A stretch of 8,620 bases of DNA from Acidimicrobiales bacterium (GCA_017883125.1 JADGOD010000203.1:1-8620), one strand, 5' to 3'; shown: positions 1-6,453, counted from the first letter of the stretch. Notes: generated from the letters alone by a model not told the origin. A program made the numbers and translations.

Positions 1-953
1 CCCAGCGCACCTACAAGGGCCAGCTCCTCGCCGAGCAGCTGACGCGGATCGCCAAGCTCGACCTCGACGTGGCCGTGGAGGCGTTCGATGACGGCGACGG
101 AGGACTCGGCACCCGGACCCGTGTTCGCTACGGCGTCACGGAGTCCGGCACCCTCGGCATGCGCAAGCGCCAGAGCCACGACCTGATCGAGGTGGACTCC
201 TGCCCGCTCGGGGTCGAGGCGATCACGGCTCTCGACCTCTCCTCGAAGCACTGGGAGCCGGGCACCGACGTCCAGGTCGTCGCCCTCGTGGGGAGCGACG
301 CCCCGTCGATCTCGGTGATGGCCAGATCCCTCGATGAGGAAGAGGCGATCCTGGGCGAGGGGGACGACGTGCTCGAGGCCGATCCGGCCGTCCAGGTCAC
401 CGAGGTGTCTGGTCTCGACTTCGCCGTCTCAGCCGGCTCCTTCTGGCAGATCCACCGCCGGGCTCCCGAGGTCCTGCTCGACGCCGTCCTCGACGGACTC
501 GACCTCGAGCCCGGTGATCACGTCCTCGACCTCTACTGCGGTGCTGGGCTGTTCACGAAGCCGATCGCCCTCGCCGTCGGCCCCACCGGATCGGTCACCG
601 GGATCGAGGCCTCCGGCCAGGCCGTGGCTGACGCACAGGAGAACCTGGCTGAGCTCTCGTGGGCCACTGTGCGCCACCAGATGGTGAGCCACTCGTCGGT
701 CCACGCCGCCCTCGGGGGGACCACCCACGCGGTCCTCGACCCCTCTCGCAGCGGGGTGAACCGCGACGCGCTCCGCCTCCTCGGTCGGTCCATGGCGCTC
801 CATCGCATCGTGATGGTCTCCTGCAGCCCCGCCACGTTCGCCCGTGACCTGAAGGTCCTGCTCGATCAGGGATGGGGGTGCATCTCGCTGCGGGCGTTCG
901 ATCTCTTCGAGATGACCGAGCACGTCGAGTGCGTCGCCGTCCTGGAGCGCTAG
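1..953 (+). CDS. TrmA/RumA-type RNA (uracil-5-)-methyltransferase, 5' end outside window
   Basis: Class I SAM-dependent RNA methyltransferase predicted to make 5-methyluridine in rRNA or tRNA. The open frame enters the window at base 3, so about 316 residues are visible and the N-terminal (TRAM-like) part is missing. A GTG at 69 is in frame but is not the real start, because the upstream residues already look like the family (KGQLLAEQLTRIAKL). Visible motifs in order: FWQIH near 441-455 (family F-x-Q-N, with His for Asn); SAM motif I LDLYCGAGLF near 525-555; DPSR at 738-749 (the family DPPR/DPAR element); SCSPATFARDL near 819-851 with the catalytic Cys at 822-824; and HVE at 921-929 with the catalytic-base Glu. 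It ends convergently with lipBA, sharing a CTAG. The exact target (rRNA or tRNA position) cannot be told from the sequence, so no symbol is given. Family is secure, specificity is not. Confidence 0.9.
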   Translation, partial: QRTYKGQLLAEQLTRIAKLDLDVAVEAFDDGDGGLGTRTRVRYGVTESGTLGMRKRQSHDLIEVDSCPLGVEAITALDLSSKHWEPGTDVQVVALVGSDAPSISVMARSLDEEEAILGEGDDVLEADPAVQVTEVSGLDFAVSAGSFWQIHRRAPEVLLDAVLDGLDLEPGDHVLDLYCGAGLFTKPIALAVGPTGSVTGIEASGQAVADAQENLAELSWATVRHQMVSHSSVHAALGGTTHAVLDPSRSGVNRDALRLLGRSMALHRIVMVSCSPATFARDLKVLLDQGWGCISLRAFDLFEMTEHVECVAVLER

Positions 954-2605
954 GGACGGCTGAGGAGAGCGACCCGAACCGGCGTGGCGGCATCGGCGGC
1001 CTCCCGAGCGTGATAGCTCGAGCGGGTCAACGGCGAGGACTGGACGTGGGAGAGACCGAGACGACGTCCCTCCTCGGCGAGGTGCTCGAAGACCGCCGGC
1101 TCGGCATACCGGGCGACGGGAAGGTGCGACGTGGTCGGCCTCAGGTACTGGCCGATGGTGACCAACGAGACCCCGACCGCTTGGAGGTCCCCGAGCGTCT
1201 CGATGATCTCCTCGTCGCTCTCGCCGAGACCGACCATGATCCCCGACTTCGTCGTCAGGCCCGCCCTGGCGCTCCGGGCGAGCACGGTCAGGCTCCGGGC
1301 GTAGCCCGCCGACGGGCGGACTGCCCGCTGGAGGCGAGCGACGGTCTCGATGTTGTGGTTGAGCACGTCCGGTCGGGCATCGAGGATCAGATCGAGGTCA
1401 TCGAGGCTTCCCTTGAGATCGGAGATCAGCACCTCCACGGCCGTGTCAGGGCGACGCCGGCGGATCGACCGGATCGTCTCGGCGATCGCCCCGGCCCCGC
1501 CGTCGGCGAGGTCGTCCCGGGCGACGCACGTCACCACCGCGTGGGCGAGACCCATCCGCTCGACCGCCTCGGCCACCTTCTCGGGCTCCTCGGGATCGAG
1601 GGCGAGGGGCTTGCTCGTGTCGACGAGGCAGAACCCACACGCCCGGGTGCATCGCTCTCCGTTGACCATGAAGGTCGCCGTCCCATCGGCCCAGCACTCG
1701 AAGATGTTGGGACACCCTGCCTCTTCGCAGACCGTCACCAACCCCAGGTCGCTGACGACTGACGCGGTGGTGCGGTAGCCCTCGCCGAGGTTCACGGGAA
1801 CCCGGAGCCACTCGGGCTTCCTCGTCGAGATCGCCAGGCCCTCGTCGGGGTCGACCCCCGCGGCACGCAGGCGACGCCGAGACATCGACTCGGCCCCCAA
1901 CGGCCGATCGGAGCTCTCGTCGACCACGCCGACGGAGGCCCGCTCGACGTCGCGACCCGGGAAGAGCCTCTCGGAGAGCCTCTCGGAGAGGCATCGCTCG
2001 ACGTCGCCGACGCTGGCGTCGGATCCACATGCGGCGAGCGACGTCACCCCCCTGCCGGTGATCCCACAGGGAACGATCGCATCGAACAGCGCAAGGTCGG
2101 TCGTGACGTTGAGGGCCACGCCGTGGAGCGTCCGCCGCCGGCCGTCGATCCTCTCGGTGCGGACACCGATCGCCGCGATCTTCTCCGGGCACTCGGTGTC
2201 GACGCCCACCCACACCCCGGGATACCCCTCCAGGCGACCGATCCCACCGACGGCGTCGTCGTCGAGGAAGGCCGAGACCGTGTCGATGACCGCCTGCTCG
2301 AGGAGCCTGACGTGGCCGGTGATCGCCTTCGGATCGTTGTCGATCGAGATCAGGGCGTAGCCGACGAGCTGGCCCGGAGCGTGCAGCGTCACGTCACCAC
2401 CGCGATCAGCCTCGACGAGCGATGCTCCGATGGTCGCAGGGTCGATCAGGACATGCGCCGGATCTGCGCTTCGTCCCAATGTGATGGTGGCCGGATGCTC
2501 GAGGAGCATGACGTAGTCATGCTGCGAGGTCGCGAAGGCCTGCTGGAGATCACGTGCTTCGGTGTAGGAGACCCGACCCAGGGAGCGGACCCGCAGCGGT
2601 TCCAT
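950..2605 (-). CDS. LipB-LipA fusion: octanoyltransferase plus lipoyl synthase in one ORF
   Basis: One uninterrupted 551-codon frame covers both steps of lipoate assembly. Residues 1 to about 215 are LipB, which moves octanoate from ACP to the lipoyl-domain lysine: RGGDVTLHAPGQ at 68-79 (family RGG-x-T-x-HGPGQ, with Ala for one Gly), Lys142 in EKIAAIGVR, HGVALNV at 161-167, and PCGITGRGVTSL with Cys180, giving the Cys/Lys dyad. Residues about 241-551 are LipA, the radical-SAM sulfur inserter: auxiliary-cluster cysteines 293, 298 and 304 (CX4CX5C), radical-SAM cysteines 319, 323 and 326 (CTRACGFC), and the C-terminal RSSYHA whose Ser ligates the auxiliary cluster. All key residues are intact in both halves. 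The ATG start overlaps the E2 stop as TGATG, so translation is probably coupled. Met241 (ATG at 1885-1883) could be an internal LipA start, but I see only a weak G-run before it. A twice-repeated 12-bp unit lies in the linker. Confidence 0.92.
   Translation of the reverse strand: MEPLRVRSLGRVSYTEARDLQQAFATSQHDYVMLLEHPATITLGRSADPAHVLIDPATIGASLVEADRGGDVTLHAPGQLVGYALISIDNDPKAITGHVRLLEQAVIDTVSAFLDDDAVGGIGRLEGYPGVWVGVDTECPEKIAAIGVRTERIDGRRRTLHGVALNVTTDLALFDAIVPCGITGRGVTSLAACGSDASVGDVERCLSERLSERLFPGRDVERASVGVVDESSDRPLGAESMSRRRLRAAGVDPDEGLAISTRKPEWLRVPVNLGEGYRTTASVVSDLGLVTVCEEAGCPNIFECWADGTATFMVNGERCTRACGFCLVDTSKPLALDPEEPEKVAEAVERMGLAHAVVTCVARDDLADGGAGAIAETIRSIRRRRPDTAVEVLISDLKGSLDDLDLILDARPDVLNHNIETVARLQRAVRPSAGYARSLTVLARSARAGLTTKSGIMVGLGESDEEIIETLGDLQAVGVSLVTIGQYLRPTTSHLPVARYAEPAVFEHLAEEGRRLGLSHVQSSPLTRSSYHAREAADAATPVRVALLSRP
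1964..1990 (-). repeat. 12-bp tandem duplication in the LipB/LipA junction
   Basis: The 12-base unit gagcctctcgga (plus-strand reading) occurs at 1964-1975 and again at 1976-1987, followed by three more matching bases. On the coding strand it gives SERLSERL at residues 207-214 of the fusion protein, at the end of the LipB domain. Because the unit is four codons long, it lengthens the protein without shifting frame. It could vary in copy number between strains; that is inference. Confidence 0.85.
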
Positions 2606-3792
2606 CAGAGCTCGGCGGTCCAGTCCTGGGTCGCCAGCAGCTCGGCGACTCGGGAGAGGAACCTCGTCGCAGTGGTGCCGTCGATGACCCTTCGGTCGAA
2701 TCCGAGTCCGAGGATCCCGACCGAGCGGACGGCGATCGAATCGGTGCCGTCCTCACCGGTCAGCACGACGGCCTGGCGCGATACGCCGTCGACGCTCAAG
2801 ACCGCCACCTGGGACTCGATGAGCGGAGGAACCGACAGGTAGACCTCGGGTGACGCCGCCGGGGCGACCGTGAAGGTTCCGTCCACGAGATCTTCGACGC
2901 CCAGCTGCCCCGCTCGGGCCCGGTCGAGCACCTCTGCGAGTCGACGGGAGAGACCCCGCAGGTTCAGGTCTTGTGCGCCACTGACGACGGGGACGAGGAG
3001 GCCATCGGCGACGTCGATGGCGACCCCGATGTTCCGTGAGCTGTGCGCGACCGCCCCCGCAGGTCCAACCGACGCGTTGAGCGCTGGGAACTCGGCGAGC
3101 GCTTCGACGGCAGCCCGGATGGCGAAGACCACGTCGTCGAGGACGATCCCCTCGCCCTGGGCTGCTCGGGCGGCGGGTGAGCGACGGGCCAGCTCGACGG
3201 ACTCGTAGCTGGCCTCGATGGCCACGAAGCCCTGGGTCGCCGTTCCGGTGCCCGACGTCTCGAGGAGCGAGACCGGTGCACGGCCGCTCAGCGGTGCTGT
3301 GGTGGCTCGAGCCGCAGCGGCGCGCTCGGCGTCAGCCCGGGTGATTCGACCTCCGGGACCCGTGGCGTCCACCGACCCGGCAGACACGCCGGCGTCGTCG
3401 AGGATCCGACGCACCATCGGGGAGTTCGTCGTGCCTGACGTCGTCGCTTGGGCGGCGGGAGCCGCTGCCGCGGGAGCGGGCGCTGCCACCGGTGCCGGAG
3501 CTTGGCCCGGAGCGGGCGCCGCCGGCGCAGGGGTGGCCGGAGGAGCGATCCCCTCGGCGCTGTCACCGATGACCGCCAGCGTTGCGCCGACGAGCACGGT
3601 GTCGCCCTCTTCGGCACGGATCTCGATGAGAACGCCGCTGGCGGGAGACGGGACCTCGGAGTCGACCTTGTCGGTAGAGATCTCGAAGAGCGGCTCGTCG
3701 CGTTCGACGGTCTCGCCGACGGCCTTGAACCACTTCGTGATGATCCCCTCGGTTATCGACTCACCCAGGGCAGGAAGGATCACGTCAGCCAA
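2605..3792 (-). CDS. E2-like 2-oxoacid dehydrogenase lipoyl protein with degenerate catalytic domain
   Basis: Dihydrolipoamide acyltransferase-like protein, 395 residues. Domains in order: one lipoyl domain at 1-78 with modified Lys42 in STDKVDSE; a flexible Ala/Pro linker at about 83-118; an E3/E1-binding domain at 124-158 (SPMVRRILDDAGV, then GPGGRITRAD); a second linker; and a C-terminal CAT-type acyltransferase fold at about 188-395 (FPALNASV, IGVAIDVADGLLVPVV, DLNLRGLSRRL). The active-site motif DHRxxDG reads FDRRVIDG at 365-372, so catalytic His is Arg367. GTFTVAPAAS replaces the usual GTFT-x-(S/T)N-x-G element, and the basic opening helix of the domain (family R-x-x-I-A-x-x-M) is not recognisable. 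The TTG start overlaps the end of lpd by 8 nt, and ALGESITEG falls where family members begin. The stop overlaps lipBA by 1 nt. It is probably lipoylated by the neighbouring LipB-LipA; acyltransferase activity is doubtful. E2p, E2o or branched-chain type cannot be assigned. Confidence 0.88.
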   Translation of the reverse strand: MADVILPALGESITEGIITKWFKAVGETVERDEPLFEISTDKVDSEVPSPASGVLIEIRAEEGDTVLVGATLAVIGDSAEGIAPPATPAPAAPAPGQAPAPVAAPAPAAAAPAAQATTSGTTNSPMVRRILDDAGVSAGSVDATGPGGRITRADAERAAAARATTAPLSGRAPVSLLETSGTGTATQGFVAIEASYESVELARRSPAARAAQGEGIVLDDVVFAIRAAVEALAEFPALNASVGPAGAVAHSSRNIGVAIDVADGLLVPVVSGAQDLNLRGLSRRLAEVLDRARAGQLGVEDLVDGTFTVAPAASPEVYLSVPPLIESQVAVLSVDGVSRQAVVLTGEDGTDSIAVRSVGILGLGFDRRVIDGTTATRFLSRVAELLATQDWTAEL

Positions 3793-5206
3793 CGTGGAGC
3801 CCCCGACCCGAGAGGGCGAGAAGGGTCTCGCCGAAGGTCTCCGAGAGCGACGGGTGGGGCTGGATGAACTGAGCGACCTCTTCGGCCGTCGCCTCCCAGT
3901 TCACGGCCAGATATCCGGCGCCGAGCTGCTCGGTCACCCACGGGCCGACCATGTGAACACCGAGGATGCGACCGGCAGATCCATCGGGGCGCTTCTCGGC
4001 GATCACCTTGACCATCCCCTCAGTCTCGCCGATGATGCGCGCCCGGCTGTTCCCTCCGAAGGGGTCCTTCTTGACCACCACCTCGAGGTTCTTCTCCTTG
4101 GCCTGGGCCTCGGTCATCCCGGCGAACGCCACCTCTGGGTGGCAGTAGATGGCCCAAGGGACCGAGGAGTAGTCAACGGGGACCACGGCCTCACCGAGGA
4201 TCGTCTTGACCGCCACGATCGCCTCGGCGAAGCCGACGTGGGCGAGTTGCGGCGATCCGGCCACGACGTCACCGACGGCATAGACGCCGGCGAGCGACGT
4301 CCGCTGATAGGCGTCGGCCGTCACGAAGCCGCGCTCGTCGATCGTCACGCCCACCCCGTCAGCGAGGAGGCCCTCGGTGCGGGGTCGGCGACCGACGGAG
4401 ACGACGACCATCTCTGCCGAAATCGGGTCGCGCCCCTCGATCTCGAGTGAGGTCGAGGCACCGTCGGGGGCAGGGGTGTGCCCGGTGACCGTCGCTGAGG
4501 TGATGACCTGGATCTTGCGCTTCTTGAACGAGCGGGCCACAACGTTGGCCACGTCGGCATCGCACCCGGCGAGGATCGAGCCGAGGCCCTCGACCACGGT
4601 GACCGAGACGCCGAGGTCGGAGAGGAGCGAGGCGAACTCGCACCCGATCGCCCCACCGCCGACGACCGCTGCGCTCGATGGCAGCTCGCTCAGCTCGAGG
4701 AACTCATCAGAGGTCACGACGAGCGAGCCGTCGACCTCCAACGTGGGCAGGGTGCGGGGCACGGACCCTGGGGCCAAGATGATCGAGCTGCCATGCAGGC
4801 TGGTCCCGGCATCATCGCCGTCGACGACCTCGACGGTGTGGTCCGGGCCCAGCTGGCCGGTCCCCGAGAGGACCGTCACGGTACGGTTCTTCAGGAGGCC
4901 CGAGAGGCCCTTGAACAGGGTGTCGACGACCGAGCCCTTGCGGGCTTGGCTCACGGAGAAGTCGAGTGCCGGGCTCGCAGCGGTGATTCCGAACTCCTCG
5001 GCGCGCTCGAGCGTGCGCCAGACGGTGGCGGTCTCGAGGAACTCCTTGGCCGGGACGCAACCTCGGTGCAGGCAGGTTCCCCCCACCTTGTCGCGCTCGA
5101 CGAGTGCAACGTTGAGCCCCGCACCGGCAGCGTAGAGTGCTGCGGCATACCCACCTGGGCCTCCGCCGATGACCACCACGTCGTAGGTGGCTGGTTCACC
5201 TGGCAT
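3785..5206 (-). CDS. lpdA: Dihydrolipoamide dehydrogenase (E3)
   Basis: FAD-dependent cytoplasmic enzyme that reoxidises dihydrolipoyl groups on E2 (or GcvH) with NAD+. It is 473 residues, the normal size. Visible: FAD dinucleotide motif GGGPGGYAAA at 14-23; redox disulfide GGTCLHRGCVPAK with Cys45 and Cys50; second nucleotide-binding motif GGGAIGCEFA at 183-192, followed by Glu206 at the end of the next strand (VTVVE), which favours NAD over NADP; FAD motif YAVGDV at 309-314; and the C-terminal catalytic pair His451 and Glu456 in HPHPSLSE. The ATG at 5206-5204 follows a strong Shine-Dalgarno, AAGGAAGGA, at 5223-5215 with 8 nt spacing. It is the first gene of the E3/E2/lipBA unit and overlaps the E2 gene by 8 nt. 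Nothing looks damaged, unlike its E2 neighbour. Confidence 0.96.
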   Translation of the reverse strand: MPGEPATYDVVVIGGGPGGYAAALYAAGAGLNVALVERDKVGGTCLHRGCVPAKEFLETATVWRTLERAEEFGITAASPALDFSVSQARKGSVVDTLFKGLSGLLKNRTVTVLSGTGQLGPDHTVEVVDGDDAGTSLHGSSIILAPGSVPRTLPTLEVDGSLVVTSDEFLELSELPSSAAVVGGGAIGCEFASLLSDLGVSVTVVEGLGSILAGCDADVANVVARSFKKRKIQVITSATVTGHTPAPDGASTSLEIEGRDPISAEMVVVSVGRRPRTEGLLADGVGVTIDERGFVTADAYQRTSLAGVYAVGDVVAGSPQLAHVGFAEAIVAVKTILGEAVVPVDYSSVPWAIYCHPEVAFAGMTEAQAKEKNLEVVVKKDPFGGNSRARIIGETEGMVKVIAEKRPDGSAGRILGVHMVGPWVTEQLGAGYLAVNWEATAEEVAQFIQPHPSLSETFGETLLALSGRGLHVG

Positions 5207-5214
5207 ATCGACCG

Positions 5215-5223
5215 TCCTTCCTT
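5215..5223 (-). promoter_or_regulatory. Strong ribosome-binding site of lpd
   Basis: On the minus strand the sequence AAGGAAGGA lies 8 nt before the lpd ATG. It is the clearest Shine-Dalgarno in the window and fixes the lpd start. The downstream genes of the unit have weaker sites and overlap their upstream neighbour, which suggests they rely on coupling. Confidence 0.8.
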
Positions 5224-5242
5224 GTCGCCCCGTGGGCGAACG

Positions 5243-5263
5243 AGCATCGTGCCCCCTGATGCT
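5243..5263 (-). promoter_or_regulatory. Inverted repeat upstream of the lpd operon, possible operator/promoter
   Basis: Perfect 6-bp arms AGCATC (5243-5248) and GATGCT (5258-5263) are separated by 9 nt in the 93-bp gap between rnhA and lpd. On the minus strand the upstream arm overlaps TAGCAT (5264-5259), a fair -10 element of the TAnnnT type, about 52 nt before the lpd start. I found no convincing -35. A symmetric site over a -10 would suit a repressor. A second small hairpin (TCGCCC/GGGCGA, 5225-5239) lies between it and the ribosome-binding site. Operator function is inference. Confidence 0.35.
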
Positions 5264-5278
5264 ACCGACGCAACAGAG

Positions 5279-5297
5279 GTCCCGGATCAGGCGGGAC
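5279..5297 (-). terminator. Small hairpin just after rnhA stop, possible weak terminator
   Basis: GTCCCG (5279-5284) and CGGGAC (5292-5297) form a 6-bp GC-rich stem with a 7-nt loop, 2 nt beyond the rnhA stop codon on the minus strand. There is no T-tract after it, so it may be a weak or Rho-assisted stop, or chance in GC-rich DNA. Confidence 0.3.
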
Positions 5298-5299
5298 GA

Positions 5300-5749
5300 T
5301 CAGCCGCCGCTGCGGCCACGCTGAGATTTGGCGGCCTCCAGCGCGAGCTGGTCGACCACGTCGTTCCACGTGTCGCCGGAGTGGCCCTTGACCCAGGAGA
5401 ACGTGACCGAACGCCTCTCATCGAGCGCCAGGTCGAAGAGCGGCACCCACAGGTCCTGGTTGGCCACCGGCTTGCCCTGGCTGTTCTTCCAACCTCGACG
5501 CTTCCAGCCCTCCCACCAGCGATCCTGGAAGCACTTGACCACGTAGGTCGAGTCGCTGACGATCTCGACCTCAGGATCGTCGTTCGACCGGAGTGCCTCC
5601 AGCGCAGCGGCCATCTCCATGCGCTGGTTCGTCGTCTGGGGCTCAGCACCCGAACCGAAGGCTCCGTCGGGGATCGCCCAGGCCCATCCGCCCGGGCCGG
5701 GGTTCGAGAGGCACGATCCGTCGGTGTAGATCCGAGTCGTCACTGGCAT
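5300..5749 (-). CDS. rnhA: Ribonuclease HI
   Basis: Cleaves the RNA strand of RNA:DNA hybrids (R-loops, primers) using two Mg2+ ions. It is a 149-residue single-domain protein of the E. coli RNase HI type. Catalytic carboxylates are all present: Asp10 in IYTDGSC, Glu45 in NQRMEM, Asp66 in VSDSTYV, and Asp133 in VVDQLA, plus the flexible-loop His123 in VKGHSGD. The basic handle region is seen in WWEGWKRRGWKN. I chose ATG 5749 because it puts the first Asp at residue 10 as in E. coli. A GAGGTG sequence (5756-5751) lies rather close to it and would be better spaced for the in-frame GTG at 5743, so the start could be two codons later. A longer frame from TTG 5788 lacks a ribosome-binding site. 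It is divergent from the HhH gene and upstream of lpd on the same strand. Confidence 0.95.
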   Translation of the reverse strand: MPVTTRIYTDGSCLSNPGPGGWAWAIPDGAFGSGAEPQTTNQRMEMAAALEALRSNDDPEVEIVSDSTYVVKCFQDRWWEGWKRRGWKNSQGKPVANQDLWVPLFDLALDERRSVTFSWVKGHSGDTWNDVVDQLALEAAKSQRGRSGG

Positions 5750-5871
5750 GCACCTCGGAGAGATGCGGACTTGTCGAAGCTTGCGCAATACGTCATCAGA
5801 TCATTCTCTCACCTACGAAGTTCGAGGAGCTGTGACCTCACCGTGTCACTGCGTTGCGCGAGGATTGTCCG
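5750..5871. promoter_or_regulatory. Divergent intergenic region rnhA / HhH gene
   Basis: This 122-bp gap should carry promoters for both flanking genes. Its middle (about 5781-5824) is less GC-rich than the genes. It holds two short palindromes, TTGCGCAA at 5781-5788 and CGAAGTTCG at 5816-5824, and a looser inverted repeat GTGAC (5832-5836) / GTCAC (5845-5849). I could not pick a convincing -35/-10 pair on either strand, and the palindromes do not match an operator I can name. Confidence 0.4.
5860..5864 (+). promoter_or_regulatory. Ribosome-binding site deciding the HhH gene start
   Basis: GAGGA lies 7 nt before ATG 5872. It favours this ATG over the in-frame TTG at 5854, which has no such site in front of it. 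Confidence 0.75.
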
Positions 5872-6453
5872 ATGCCAGTGCAACGACTCAACCTGACCGG
5901 CGATCCCACGGCCGACGAGCTCCTGACCGAGAGCCCTCTCGCCCTCGTGATCGGCATGGTCCTCGACCAGCAGATCCCCCTGGAGTGGGCCTTCCGCGGG
6001 CCCGAGGTGCTGCGCCACCGGCTGGGCCATCCCCTCGACGCAGCAGACATCGCATCGATGGATCCCGATGCACTCGCGGCGACCTTCTCGGCCAAGCCGG
6101 CACTCCACCGCTACCCCGGTTCGATGGCCGCTCGGACCCAGGCGCTGTGCCAGGCGGTCGTCGACGAGTTCGGTGGCAGCGCGGAGAGGATCTGGCTCGA
6201 CGCCGTCGACGGAGCGGACCTCTACAAGCGGGTCAAGTCCCTTCCCGGCTTCGGCGAGATGAAGGCGAAGATCTTCATCGCCCTCCTGGGCAAGCAGCTC
6301 GGGCTGACGACGCCGGGCTGGGAGCAGGTCTGCGCTCCGTACAGCGAGGTGGGCTCGTTCCGATCGGTGGCTGACATCGTCGACGCCGAGAGCCTCGAGA
6401 AGGTCCGGGCCTTCAAGGCCAATGCGAAGAAGGAAGCGAAGGCAGCCAGTTGA
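5872..6453 (+). CDS. HhH-GPD-like DNA repair family protein (actinobacterial small type)
   Basis: A 193-residue protein related to helix-hairpin-helix base-excision glycosylases. LALVIGMVLDQQIPLEWAF at 23-41 resembles the QQ-containing helix of AlkA-like glycosylases. The HhH hairpin is LPGFGEMKAKI at 124-134, expected to grip the DNA backbone. About 20 residues after the hairpin, where HhH-GPD enzymes have their catalytic Asp in a (P)VD segment, this protein reads TTPGWEQV (146-153), with no Asp. The lysine-rich tail (FKANAKKEAKAA) could add DNA contacts. Similar small proteins are annotated in actinobacteria as HhH-GPD base-excision proteins; as far as I recall, a GW after the hairpin is typical of them. 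The thiE start overlaps its stop by 4 nt, so the two are co-translated. DNA binding is likely; glycosylase activity is uncertain. Confidence 0.85.
   Translation: MPVQRLNLTGDPTADELLTESPLALVIGMVLDQQIPLEWAFRGPEVLRHRLGHPLDAADIASMDPDALAATFSAKPALHRYPGSMAARTQALCQAVVDEFGGSAERIWLDAVDGADLYKRVKSLPGFGEMKAKIFIALLGKQLGLTTPGWEQVCAPYSEVGSFRSVADIVDAESLEKVRAFKANAKKEAKAAS
6438..6442 (+). promoter_or_regulatory. Ribosome-binding site of thiE inside the HhH gene
   Basis: GAAGG lies 7 nt before the TTG at 6450, within the last codons of the upstream gene. It supports the TTG start, which overlaps the upstream TGA as TTGA. Confidence 0.65.

Noticed and set aside
872..1762. 296-codon plus-strand frame opposite lipA
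   Set aside because: Shadow of the LipA half of the fusion, which has intact cysteine motifs on the minus strand.
1850..2000. LipB-LipA join as a sequencing artefact or frameshift
   Set aside because: The frame is continuous, the linker is free of stops, the local repeat is a multiple of three, and both domains are complete, so no error is needed to explain it. It remains worth confirming in relatives.
3218..4450. 410-codon open frame on the plus strand across the E2 and lpd genes
   Set aside because: Antisense shadow in GC-rich DNA. Its translation is Ala/Gly/Arg-rich with no recognisable domain, and the opposite strand carries clear E2 and E3 motifs.
5321..5327. ctgagat on the plus strand, resembling a THI-box fragment of TPP riboswitches
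   Set aside because: It lies inside rnhA on the opposite strand, more than 1 kb before thiE, with no other conserved riboswitch elements seen.
5300..5788. Longer rnhA starting at TTG 5788
   Set aside because: No ribosome-binding site there, and the extra 13 residues precede the normal RNase HI N-terminus.
4793..5896. 367-codon plus-strand frame opposite lpd and rnhA
   Set aside because: It spans two real minus-strand genes and their intergenic gap, and its translation shows no family features.
5854..6453. Longer HhH gene starting at TTG 5854
   Set aside because: ATG 5872 has GAGGA at 7 nt spacing, and the extension adds six residues that contain the ribosome-binding site itself.
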